From contig JAWOCQ010000109.1 of NCBI GenBank assembly GCA_046483725.1, positions 1 through 34,969 on the forward strand: 34,969 nucleotides of DNA. The letters are read 5' to 3'. Position numbers and translations under genes: made by a program. This stretch comes from T3SED10-47 sp046483725 (lineage in GTDB: Bacteria > Bipolaricaulota > Bipolaricaulia > Bipolaricaulales > Bipolaricaulaceae). The notes beneath the pieces were generated by a model. It did no database searches. It was not told where the DNA came from and was given only the letters and a program-made list of their open reading frames with translations. The first letter of the stretch is position 1; every line of letters starts with the position of its first letter. Of this stretch, positions 23,234-30,751 are shown in pieces.

Positions 23234-25369
23234 CTAGTCTTCGATGTCCACCCGCGGCGGGCGGTTCACGCTCTCGACGTGTATGTTCAGGAAGTCTTCG
23301 GCGACATTCCCCTGACAGTCTGTGACCAGCACGCGGACCTCAACGACTAGCCCCTCACAGCTGGGCGGTGACGGGGCGAGGAATACCGGATTCAGCGTGT
23401 GGGCATTCATGAACGAACCCTCGCTCGCCCACCAAGAGACGCTCAGGGGCCCCCCATCGGGATCCTGCGCCTCGGCCAGGATCATGATCCGGCCGCCTTC
23501 GCACACAGTAAGATCAGGTCCCGCGTCCACCGTGGGCGGATGGCTCACGCTGCGTACATGTACCCTCAAGCTGTCCTTGCTCACAGCGCCGCACTCGTCC
23601 CGCACCGTGAGGGTCAACACCACCTTCTCGTCAGTGCACGGTGGCGTACTAGGTGCGATGTACACTGGACACAGCACATGCGGGTCCACGAAGGTCCCCC
23701 GACCGCACTCGGCGGCCCAGGTGAAGGTCATCTCGTCGCAGTCAGGATCATGAGCCGTAGCGCATATTTGGACGCGCTCACCCTCATCCACCGACCGGTC
23801 CCGGCCCGCGTTGACCACTGGCGGTCGATTATCCCGTAGCACTCGTACGGTCACAGTGTCGGTGGACTTTTCCCCGCACGGATCCACGGCGGTCACAGTA
23901 ACCTCGATTTCCTCCCCTTCGCAAATAGTGTGAGGGGGTGCGTAGTAGATGGTCTCTAGGGCGTGGGGGTCGGAGAAGAAGCCGCGTGGCGCCGACCAGG
24001 TGACCTCTGCCGGATCCCTGTCCGGATCGTATGCCCTGGCGCGCAGAACGATGCTCTCCCCGGCCTTGACCGTCCTCACCTCAGGGGTGACGGTGCACAC
24101 GGAGGGCCGCTCGCGTTCGCATGGCTCGGGGGACCTGGGGACGCATACGGCCCTGCAGGGATCGGAAGACCCGGCAGCGGTAGCCTCTGCGCACGTGGTG
24201 CAAGTGCCCAAGTCCACCACGCTGTTCCTGCCCGCTCCGGGGTCGATGTAGTTACAGCCGTCCCCACCAAGGATGGTGTCGTTCCCCGGGCCGCCGTATA
24301 TCCAGTTGGTACCCCCGCCGCTCTCGATATGGTCATCACCCTGTTCACCGTAGAGGATGTCGCATCCGGAACCGCCGGTGAGAACGTCGTCCCCCGCTCC
24401 GCCTAGGATCAGGTTGTTGCCACTTCCGCCCTGGATTACGTCATCGCCCGAGCCTCCGATGAGCAGGTCGTTTTCGGCGAATCCGGAGATGCGGTTGTTG
24501 CCGTGCACACCGATGATGAGGTCGTTCCCCGAGGTGCCGAATAGGGCGTCGCCTCGCTCAGTGCCCACGATTACGTTGTCCGGCGGATTCCTCTCCAAAA
24601 ACCTCAAGATCACGTCCCACATAGGGCTGCAGATGTCGTAGGGCAGGTGCTCCAGGAGCACAGTGACAATACCCGGGTCCACGCGATAGCGCTTCAGCGC
24701 CTCGGGGATCTCCGGAGCGGGCGGCTCAGGCTCTGTCGGAGGGTCGATTGCCACCTCTAGGAGCTTCTCTGGAAGGAGCGCTGGATCATCTACCATCAAG
24801 AACCGTCCGCCTGTGCCCTCTGCCAGTGCGGTCAGCTCCGCCTGAATGCGCGGGGACACACTGACGGCGACGATGTCGAGTATCTGCCCCCTATCGGACA
24901 GGCCCTGTGCCACCGCCTCGGGGTCCCCGTGGCAGGTTTCTTCCCCGTCGGTTAGAAGCACAATTCGCGCCTCGGGGTGCACCTCCGCGGCATACTCCAT
25001 GGAGCTGGCGAGGGGAGTGTTGCCCCTGGCCCCGAGCGCGTCAATTTCACGCACGACGGATTGCCTCTCCGCACCCGCATGGTTATCGAATGGCACCAAC
25101 AGCTCAATGTCTTCACAACTCTCCTCGGGGCGGGTATGGGGAACTCTATGCCCGAATACCACCAGGCCGAACGGGACTTCCTCGTCGAGCTCTTCGATCA
25201 CGTTCTGGAGTGCCTGTTTGGCCCACGCGAATCGGGTTCCCTGGTCCTCCACGACTATGTTCATTGAGTTCGACGCGTCCAAGATGAACACCAACTCACG
25301 CGCCCCGGCCACTGAGGTAACCGCGGCAAGCAGCATCAACAACACCAAACACCATCTTGCAATACGCAT
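23234..25369 (-). CDS. Exported VWA / RTX-repeat / PKD-like surface protein
   Basis: 711 aa. A signal peptide (1-22) is followed by a von Willebrand factor A domain (about 25-205) with an intact MIDAS: DASNS (D31, S33, S35), T118 and D141 in LLTDGEE. After a Pro/Glu linker (210-222) comes a run of about ten RTX-type nonapeptide repeats (GGSGDDVIQ, GGAGDDVLT, GGPGNDTIL; about 265-380), which bind calcium as a beta-roll. A Cys-rich turn (390-425) and three tandem PKD/cadherin-like domains (about 425-510, 515-605, 610-700), each starting with a proline-rich segment such as NRPPVVNAG, complete it. It has no catalytic motif; an adhesin or a calcium-dependent surface structure is the likely role. 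ATG 25369 has GAAGGAGGT upstream. Secretion route unclear: the signal peptide argues against a classical type I RTX toxin. Confidence 0.88.
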   Translation of the reverse strand: MRIARWCLVLLMLLAAVTSVAGARELVFILDASNSMNIVVEDQGTRFAWAKQALQNVIEELDEEVPFGLVVFGHRVPHTRPEESCEDIELLVPFDNHAGAERQSVVREIDALGARGNTPLASSMEYAAEVHPEARIVLLTDGEETCHGDPEAVAQGLSDRGQILDIVAVSVSPRIQAELTALAEGTGGRFLMVDDPALLPEKLLEVAIDPPTEPEPPAPEIPEALKRYRVDPGIVTVLLEHLPYDICSPMWDVILRFLERNPPDNVIVGTERGDALFGTSGNDLIIGVHGNNRISGFAENDLLIGGSGDDVIQGGSGNNLILGGAGDDVLTGGSGCDILYGEQGDDHIESGGGTNWIYGGPGNDTILGGDGCNYIDPGAGRNSVVDLGTCTTCAEATAAGSSDPCRAVCVPRSPEPCERERPSVCTVTPEVRTVKAGESIVLRARAYDPDRDPAEVTWSAPRGFFSDPHALETIYYAPPHTICEGEEIEVTVTAVDPCGEKSTDTVTVRVLRDNRPPVVNAGRDRSVDEGERVQICATAHDPDCDEMTFTWAAECGRGTFVDPHVLCPVYIAPSTPPCTDEKVVLTLTVRDECGAVSKDSLRVHVRSVSHPPTVDAGPDLTVCEGGRIMILAEAQDPDGGPLSVSWWASEGSFMNAHTLNPVFLAPSPPSCEGLVVEVRVLVTDCQGNVAEDFLNIHVESVNRPPRVDIED

Positions 25370-25470
25370 CCTGACCTCCTTCCGTGCCCGACGTGAGCAC
25401 GCCGGATCGCCCAGGAGCCATTCTAGCAGCTAATCCAGTTCAGGTATGTAATAGCGGATACACTCCGTTT

Positions 25471-25510
25471 GTGGCGTGAGGCGTGAGGCGTGAGGCGTGA
25501 GGTGTGCGGA
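25471..25510. repeat. Short heptamer tandem array (GTGAGGC type)
   Basis: Three perfect GTGAGGC units (25476-25496), then GTGAGGT and GTGCGGA, with a partial unit in front. It sits in the 255-nt gap between the VWA gene and cdd, upstream of the former. The unit is one base from that of the longer array at 29,679. Confidence 0.8.
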
Positions 25511-25624
25511 GGAGCAGGATGTTCGATTACTGATGGCCTTCGATGCAGAGGCACGCCCAGACGGACGCTGCACACTTCGTCCTATGCCCCCCTCGAACTT
25601 CGGGGTTCGTTTCTTGCCTGGAGT

Positions 25625-26044
25625 TTAGCTTCGGCTTTGGTCGGAGTTCGCCTCTGATATCTGGCCGGGCCTGAATGCGTCGGGGAGGAGCTCGCCGAGG
25701 CTGCGACGCAGGTGCACTGTACCTTGGGCATCCGCCATGACCACCTGGAGCTCGGGGGAGAACTCCAGCAGAACTTGCCGGCAGGCTCCGCACGGGGTGC
25801 AGGCACCGCGGCCGCAGGCCACGGCCAGGGTTTGGAACTCCCTCTCCCCCTCCGAGATCGCCTTGAACACGGCCGACCTCTCGGCGCACACGGTGAGGCC
25901 CGAGGAGACGTTCTCCACGTTGCACCCGGTGAACACCTTTCCACCCTTGCTCAGGAGTGCCGCCCCCACCGCGAACCCAGAGTAGGGGCAGTACGCACGC
26001 TCCTGGGCCTCAACCGCATGCCTGACCAAACCTCGCTCATCCAT
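25625..26044 (-). CDS. cdd: Cytidine deaminase
   Basis: Deaminates cytidine and deoxycytidine in pyrimidine salvage. 139 aa, the size of the homotetrameric form. Zinc-site motifs are CAERSAVFKA (ligand Cys plus catalytic Glu) and PCGACRQVL (two ligand Cys). YCPYSGFAVGAAL and GCNVENVSSGLTV are family-typical. The ATG overlaps the TAA of the upstream outer-membrane-like gene (TAATG). The last 15 residues are not conserved in appearance. Confidence 0.95.
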   Translation of the reverse strand: MDERGLVRHAVEAQERAYCPYSGFAVGAALLSKGGKVFTGCNVENVSSGLTVCAERSAVFKAISEGEREFQTLAVACGRGACTPCGACRQVLLEFSPELQVVMADAQGTVHLRRSLGELLPDAFRPGQISEANSDQSRS

Positions 26045-26769
26045 TACAGGCGAATCACCAGCCCTGCCGCCGCGCCCAGATAACCGGCGTGGAGCTGAGC
26101 ATCGCCGGTGGAGCTAAACAGGGGGAGAAACAGATGACCCCGGGCGAAGAGCCTGAGGAACGGAAGGCCGAGCTCCAAGTCCGCCCACAACACGGGCCCG
26201 CCAGCCGACCAGCTGAAGGTTCCTTCTTCGATTTCGATCTGTGAGAGAAACTCCCCGACCTCTGGATCTGGCGAGTCGAAGTCGACCTCCAGCCCACCGC
26301 CGGTCAGAGCTGCCCCCACGCCCACTCCTGCGGCGAACAGACCGACGTCGAACCGGGGATGCCAGCCCAGAGCCACTCTGTAGACTTCTAGTCGGGGATC
26401 CGCGGTGATCTCAACTTCATCGTCCTCTTCAGTGATCGGGATGGGCCCCGATGGGAGCCCGGCGGCCTGTCTCAACAGGCTATCGCTCAGGTATGCGCCC
26501 TCCAGTTCCAGCGCGCCAAACCCCACATCGATCGACAGGAAGCCCCCCGGCATGGGAACAGGCAACAGGTTGGGCACCTGCTCCAGTTCCGCCTCGATAT
26601 CCCCTAGCTCCTCTGGAGGTACCCCCACCTCCTCCTCCATGAACTGGATCAGGAAACCTTTGGTGTCGCTGACATCCAGCGTGTCCACCCACAGTCCTCC
26701 ACCAAAGCCCACCCCGTACGAAGGAAGAACCCAGGCGGCCAACAGCAGTGCAACCAGCAACTTCTTCAT
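26044..26769 (-). CDS. Putative outer-membrane beta-barrel protein
   Basis: 241 aa. Signal peptide KKLLVALLLAAWVLPSYG, then alternating glycine and hydrophobic stretches (FLSIDVGFGALELEGAYL, LEVYRVALGWHPRFDVGLFA, LWADLELGLPFLRLFARGHL) and a C-terminal strand LHAGYLGAAAGLVIRL, which fits a membrane barrel although it lacks the terminal aromatic. No family recognised. It overlaps the acyl-CoA synthetase stop (ATGA) and the cdd start. If it really is a barrel, the organism has an outer membrane. Confidence 0.65.
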   Translation of the reverse strand: MKKLLVALLLAAWVLPSYGVGFGGGLWVDTLDVSDTKGFLIQFMEEEVGVPPEELGDIEAELEQVPNLLPVPMPGGFLSIDVGFGALELEGAYLSDSLLRQAAGLPSGPIPITEEDDEVEITADPRLEVYRVALGWHPRFDVGLFAAGVGVGAALTGGGLEVDFDSPDPEVGEFLSQIEIEEGTFSWSAGGPVLWADLELGLPFLRLFARGHLFLPLFSSTGDAQLHAGYLGAAAGLVIRL

Positions 26770-28385
26770 GCTCCACCTCCATGGCGTTCGGCTTCTCGCT
26801 TCCGCAGCTCTACCCGCTTGATCTTCCCGCTGGCGGTCTTGGGAAGCTCTCTTATAAACTCGATTTCCCGCGGGTACTTGTAGGGTGCGGTGACCTCCTT
26901 CACGTGGTCCTGCAGCCCCTTGATGAGGCCCTCGCTTGAAGTGTAGCCCCTGGCCAGTATCACGAAAGCCTTGACGATCTGACCACGCACTGGGTGGGGT
27001 ACACCGACCACCGCCGCTTCGGCCACGGCTGGGTGGGAGACCAGGGCATCCTCCACCTCGAACGGGCCGATCCGGTAGCCCGAGGCCTTAATCACATCGT
27101 CCGCCCGCCCGTTGAAAAAGAAGTAGCCGTCTTCGTCCACGCGGGCGAGGTCCCCTGTCCGGTACCACCGGCCGGAGAAGACCTCCTGGGTGAGCTCGGG
27201 ATCCTTCCAGTAGCCGTCGAAGATCCCCGGGCTACCGACCGGCACAGCAATTTCTCCCACCTCACCCCTGGATACGGGTTCGCCAGAGTTGTCAATGGCC
27301 ACCGCACCGGGGCCCGGGGTGGGCATCCCCATGGAACCGGGCTTTGGTGGGAGGCCGGGGTAATTGCATACCAAGCACACCGACTCGGTCTGGCCATAGC
27401 CGTCCCGTATGGTGACGCCGAAGGCCTTGCGGATGACCTCTATGGGCTCTTGGTTCAGCGGCTCCCCGGCGGACAAAGCGTCGGTGAGAGATAGCTTATA
27501 CCGGTCCAGTTGGGGTGACTGAACAAGCATCCGGTACTCCGTAGGCGTGGCACAGAGCTTCGTTACCTTGTAGCGGGAGAGTAGGTCCAGGAACTTTTCT
27601 GCCTCAAACCTGCCATGGAACATGAGTTGGGTCGCCCCTGCGTTAAGTGCTACACCCACTGGGGCCCAGTACCATTTGGCCCAGCCCGGGGCGGTGGTGG
27701 CCCAGATCAGATCATCTCCCGATGCCGCCCACCAGTATCGAGCGGTAACCCTGGCGTGTCCGTACATCCAGCGGTGGCGGTGCATCACCGGTTTGGGGTT
27801 GCCGGTGGTGCCGGAGGTGAAATTGATTGTCATTGGGTCATCCGCGCGGAGCGGAACAGGCGTTGCCTCCGGAGCCCGTTCCACCTCGCGCTCAAAGGAA
27901 AGCCATCCGGGGGCTTCGTCCCCGATGAGAATGAACTGCTCCAGCGGGCACTCGCCACGGGCGGCGTCCACCTGGTCTTGTGTAGAGGCATGGGCCACGA
28001 TAACGTGAGCGCCGGAAACCTCAGAACGGTATGTTATTTCGTTGGCCCGTAGCATTTCCGTGCAGGGCACGGCCACGCCACCGGCTTTGAAAGTTCCGAT
28101 CTGCGCGATCAACGCCTCGGGCAGGCGCGGGAAGATGTGTAGAACGGGGTCCTTCTTCTTCACTCCCAGGCGCATAAGTACGGCGGCCAAACGCGAGGAG
28201 AGTTGGGACAGTTCCTTCCATGTCAGCGTTCTCCGCTGGCCGGCATCCGACTCCCACAACACGCAGGGCTTGTCCGGATGAGCCCGGGCATGGGCATCCA
28301 CCACCGCCGCTATGTTGTAGTCCTCGGGGATGTCCCACCGGAACTCCCGCAGCTCCGTCTCGTAGTCCTGCTTCGTCAACTCCAT
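26766..28385 (-). CDS. Acyl-CoA synthetase (AMP-forming, medium-chain type)
   Basis: 539-aa member of the adenylate-forming superfamily; activates a carboxylic acid to its CoA thioester with ATP. Motifs: the P-loop-like TINFTSGTTGNPKPVMH, DGYGQTE, YRTGDLARVDEDGYFFFNGR, the hinge RADDVIKASGYRIGPFEVE, and the catalytic lysine in KTASGKIKR. The long WAKWYWAPV insertion and the overall length recall medium-chain and benzoate-type synthetases rather than acetyl-CoA synthetase; the exact acid is not predictable. ATG 28385 has AAAGGGGTGAGG upstream and a TTGGCC/TATAAC promoter. It heads an operon with the barrel protein and cytidine deaminase. Confidence 0.92.
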   Translation of the reverse strand: MELTKQDYETELREFRWDIPEDYNIAAVVDAHARAHPDKPCVLWESDAGQRRTLTWKELSQLSSRLAAVLMRLGVKKKDPVLHIFPRLPEALIAQIGTFKAGGVAVPCTEMLRANEITYRSEVSGAHVIVAHASTQDQVDAARGECPLEQFILIGDEAPGWLSFEREVERAPEATPVPLRADDPMTINFTSGTTGNPKPVMHRHRWMYGHARVTARYWWAASGDDLIWATTAPGWAKWYWAPVGVALNAGATQLMFHGRFEAEKFLDLLSRYKVTKLCATPTEYRMLVQSPQLDRYKLSLTDALSAGEPLNQEPIEVIRKAFGVTIRDGYGQTESVCLVCNYPGLPPKPGSMGMPTPGPGAVAIDNSGEPVSRGEVGEIAVPVGSPGIFDGYWKDPELTQEVFSGRWYRTGDLARVDEDGYFFFNGRADDVIKASGYRIGPFEVEDALVSHPAVAEAAVVGVPHPVRGQIVKAFVILARGYTSSEGLIKGLQDHVKEVTAPYKYPREIEFIRELPKTASGKIKRVELRKREAERHGGGA

Positions 28386-28424
28386 TACCTCACCCCTTTG
28401 CCTTAGGATAGGTCATCAGCTACC

Positions 28425-28454
28425 GTTATATCATCATGCGGTCAGGTAGGCCAA
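28425..28454 (-). promoter_or_regulatory. Putative promoter of the acyl-CoA synthetase operon
   Basis: On the minus strand TTGGCC (28449-28454), an 18-bp spacer and TATAAC (28425-28430). Predicted leader about 30 nt with a Shine-Dalgarno site. Third occurrence of the TTGGCC -35 hexamer. Confidence 0.5.
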
Positions 28455-28518
28455 TACCATGATCCCCGCCACCTTGTCCATGCGTTCCGGCTGCAGGAAA
28501 CCCGAGAGGAGAAAGCGC

Positions 28519-28680
28519 ATGGGCGCGGTGTTCTCTGAGGTCGGCCGCCGGGGACTGCAAGTGATCGGCCAGCGGGTCACCGATCAAGCGGAAGTACAGT
28601 TGCTTCTGCCGAAGGAGGAGCTGGACGCGCTGCGCCAGGCAATGGCACCTTGGGCACAGGTCTGCCGAGAGGAGGAGTAG
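28519..28680 (+). CDS. Small protein of 53 aa upstream of ruvA
   Basis: Starts at ATG 28519 with GAGAGGAGAAAG directly upstream and ends 5 nt before the ruvA ATG. The product is MGAVFSEVGRRGLQVIGQRV followed by an acidic and hydrophobic helix (EVQLLLPKEELDALRQAMAP). It has no membrane helix and no known domain. The frame is also open from ATG 28459. Spacing and the good ribosome site favour a real gene co-transcribed with ruvA. It might be a small partner of the Holliday-junction complex or unrelated. Confidence 0.5.
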   Translation: MGAVFSEVGRRGLQVIGQRVTDQAEVQLLLPKEELDALRQAMAPWAQVCREEE

Positions 28681-28685
28681 CTCCG

Positions 28686-29276
28686 ATGTTGGAGACGATC
28701 GAGGGCACGGTGGTGGAACGCGGGGAGGAGATCCTGATCGTCCAGGTGGGGGGGTTTGGCCTCCGGCTGTGGGTCCCTCCGCGGACAGTGGCGGAGTCGT
28801 TAGGCAAAGCCAATGTACGCCTGTTCACCCACCTTCTAGTCCGGGACGACGGCTACGAGATCTATGGCTTTGCCACGCGGGAGGAACGGGAGATGTTCGT
28901 GGGGCTTTTTTCAGTGCCGCAACTCGGCCCCAGGCTGGCGTTCCGCCTGGTTTCCGCGCTTCCTCCGGAGGAGTTAGCTACGGCGGTGCGTACGGGCAAC
29001 CTGTCTGTGTTGAATCAGGTAAAGGGCATCGGGGCGCGCACGGCACAGCGGGTGATCGTGGAACTGTCAGGAAGGCTGGCGAAGATGGTGCCACCTACCC
29101 CGACCCCGCTGGGGGAGAAGGAGCAAGTGGTGATCCGCGCCCTCAGCTCCAAAGCCCTTGGCTTCTCCGAGATGGAGGCCAGGAAGGCCCTGGACGCCGT
29201 GCGCAAGGAATGCTCGGATGACGCACCGGTGGAGGAGATGATCCGCCGGGCCCTGGGGATCCTCTCCAGCTCATGA
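28686..29276 (+). CDS. ruvA: Holliday junction DNA helicase subunit RuvA
   Basis: Binds four-way DNA junctions and loads RuvB. 196 aa. The N-terminal OB fold starts MLETIEGTVVERGEEILIVQ, the first helix-hairpin-helix is near 75-100 (VPQLGPRLAFRLVSALPPEE), the second contains VKGIGARTAQRVIVEL near 115, and the C-terminal RuvB-binding domain runs ALGFSEMEARKALDAV. ATG 28686 is preceded by GAGGAGGAG within the end of the small ORF. ruvB and ruvC are not in the window. It overlaps yqgF by 4 nt. Confidence 0.96.
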   Translation: MLETIEGTVVERGEEILIVQVGGFGLRLWVPPRTVAESLGKANVRLFTHLLVRDDGYEIYGFATREEREMFVGLFSVPQLGPRLAFRLVSALPPEELATAVRTGNLSVLNQVKGIGARTAQRVIVELSGRLAKMVPPTPTPLGEKEQVVIRALSSKALGFSEMEARKALDAVRKECSDDAPVEEMIRRALGILSSS

Positions 29277-29689
29277 TCTCTCTGGCGCTTGACGTAGGGG
29301 ACCGTCGGGTGGGTCTGGCGCTCTCCGACGAGACGGGGACCCTGGCCCGGCCTTACGGTGTTTACTACCGGCAGGGGGACGAAGCCGATGTAGGGGAGCT
29401 GGCTACGCTGGCACAGGCAGTGGAAGCGGAGGTGCTGGTGGTGGGCGTTCCCCTCAACATGGACGGCACGGCCGGAGAGCAGGCCGGGAAAGCGGAGACG
29501 TTTGGCCGCTCGGTTGCTGAACAAGCCGGTGTGCCGGTGGAGTTGGTTGACGAACGGCTCACCACCGTAGAGGCCGAGCGGGTGCTGCAGGAGTCGGGGC
29601 TGAATGGCAGGAAGCGCCGGCTGGTTCAGGATGCGCTGGCGGCCGTACTGATACTGCAGGCGTGGCTGGATGGGCGACGTGAGGAGTGA
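29273..29689 (+). CDS. ruvX: Holliday junction resolvase-like / pre-16S rRNA nuclease YqgF
   Basis: RNase H-fold nuclease; in E. coli it matures the 5' end of 16S rRNA. 138 aa with ALDVGDRRVGLALSDETG at the start (first Asp), VVGVPLNMDGTAGEQA, VDERLTTVEAERVL (acidic) and DALAAVLILQAWL with the last Asp. The ATG overlaps the ruvA stop. The final residues REE and the stop lie inside the first units of a heptamer repeat array. Confidence 0.95.
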   Translation: MISLALDVGDRRVGLALSDETGTLARPYGVYYRQGDEADVGELATLAQAVEAEVLVVGVPLNMDGTAGEQAGKAETFGRSVAEQAGVPVELVDERLTTVEAERVLQESGLNGRKRRLVQDALAAVLILQAWLDGRREE

Positions 29690-29755
29690 GGAGTGAGGGG
29701 TGAGGAGTGAGGAGTGAGGAGTCAGGGGTGAGGAGTGAGGCGTTAGGAGTTAGGT
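29679..29755. repeat. Heptamer tandem array, 11 units (GTGAGGA type)
   Basis: Eleven 7-bp units in exact register: six GTGAGGA, one GTGAGGG, one GTCAGGG, one GTGAGGC, then GTTAGGA and GTTAGGT as the array decays. The first two units encode the last codons and stop of yqgF. A heptamer changes the reading frame with every unit gained or lost. The remaining 100 nt to the rsmI stop hold only a 13-codon hydrophobic ORF at 29,781. Confidence 0.9.
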
Positions 29756-29854
29756 GTAGTTGGTATCAGTTAGGGGAAAGATGTACGTTGGCCTGCTGGG
29801 GTTCCTAATAGGCATTCTGTAGTGTGGCAGCTTGTCTGCGTCGTTGGAACGGTG

Positions 29855-30700
29855 CTATTCGGTGGAGGGGTCCGATCTGTGTACGATGTCGTAGGCTTCT
29901 CTGCGCGATAGGCCCGTCGCGTGTGCCGCTCGGCGCAAGGCATCATGAGGAGGCAACCCCTGTTCGAGAAGCGCTTGATACAAGACCTTCACTTCGCCGG
30001 GGTCGGCCGCAGGGGCGGTTGGACCGTCCGCCCCGAGCACCAGCACTACCTCTCCCCGCACGCCTTGGCGGGTCCGGAACGCCTCCAGCACCTCCTGGCA
30101 TGTGCCCCGCAGGTATTCTTCATGCACCTTGGTGATCTCGCGAGCGAGTACAAGGGGGCGTAGGGGATACATGTCGACAAGCAGCTCCAGGGTTTCCTCT
30201 AGGCGATGAGGTGAAACCAGCGCCACGGCCGTGCAATCCAGCCCGCGCAGTTGCTCCAGTGCCTTGCGGCACCGTCCGGCTTTTCGTGGCAAGGCCCCCA
30301 GGAACAGGAAGCGGTTCGTGGGCAGCCCCGAGGCCACCAGTGCCGCCAGAGGGGCGGACGGGCCGGGGATGGAAGCCACCGGAATACCTCGCTCCACACA
30401 GCCGCTGACGAGCAGGTACCCCGGGTCGCTGACAAGCGGCGTCCCGGCGTCGGACACCAAGGCGATGTTCTCCCCTTCTTCCAAAAGCCGGACCACCTTT
30501 TCCACCCGCTCCTGTTCCACCCCCTCGTATAGGCTGGGGGCGAAGGGCGTGTGGATGCCGTGGTAGGAGAGCAGCCGCCGCGTCCGGCGGGTGTCCTCCC
30601 CTACGATGCGGTCCACTTCGCCCAGCACTCGCAGCGCCCGGAGGGTGATGTCCTCCAGGTTTCCAATGGGGGTTGCACAGATGTACAGTGTTCCAGGCAC
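29855..30700 (-). CDS. rsmI: 16S rRNA (cytidine-1402-2'-O)-methyltransferase
   Basis: SAM-dependent methylation of C1402 in 16S rRNA. 281 aa, with LYICATPIGNLEDITLRALR at the start, the SAM pocket GEDTRRTRRLLSYHGI, VSDAGTPLVSDPGYLL, and the C-terminal HTH-like end LSRREAYDIVHR. It starts at GTG 30700; the minus-strand TATAAT (30709-30714) ends 8 nt before it and no Shine-Dalgarno site exists, so the transcript is probably leaderless. Divergent from prfB. Confidence 0.95.
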   Translation of the reverse strand: MPGTLYICATPIGNLEDITLRALRVLGEVDRIVGEDTRRTRRLLSYHGIHTPFAPSLYEGVEQERVEKVVRLLEEGENIALVSDAGTPLVSDPGYLLVSGCVERGIPVASIPGPSAPLAALVASGLPTNRFLFLGALPRKAGRCRKALEQLRGLDCTAVALVSPHRLEETLELLVDMYPLRPLVLAREITKVHEEYLRGTCQEVLEAFRTRQGVRGEVVLVLGADGPTAPAADPGEVKVLYQALLEQGLPPHDALRRAAHATGLSRREAYDIVHRSDPSTE

Positions 30701-30707
30701 AGTTTGT

Positions 30708-30714
30708 ATTATAG
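30708..30714. promoter_or_regulatory. Overlapping divergent -10 boxes of rsmI and prfB
   Basis: The 51-nt gap between the two starts contains TATTATA. Read to the left it gives TATAAT (30714-30709) for rsmI, to the right TATTAT (30708-30713) for prfB. The two polymerases could not bind at once, so expression may be mutually exclusive. No good -35 box is seen for either. Confidence 0.5.
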
Positions 30715-30751
30715 CTTGCGGACGGGCGAGCGCGCAGGTAACTTCTGTGCT

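Noticed and set aside
29781..29822. 13-codon hydrophobic ORF (MYVGLLGFLIGIL) with a purine-rich upstream site
   Set aside because: Too short to judge and next to a decaying repeat array; could be chance.
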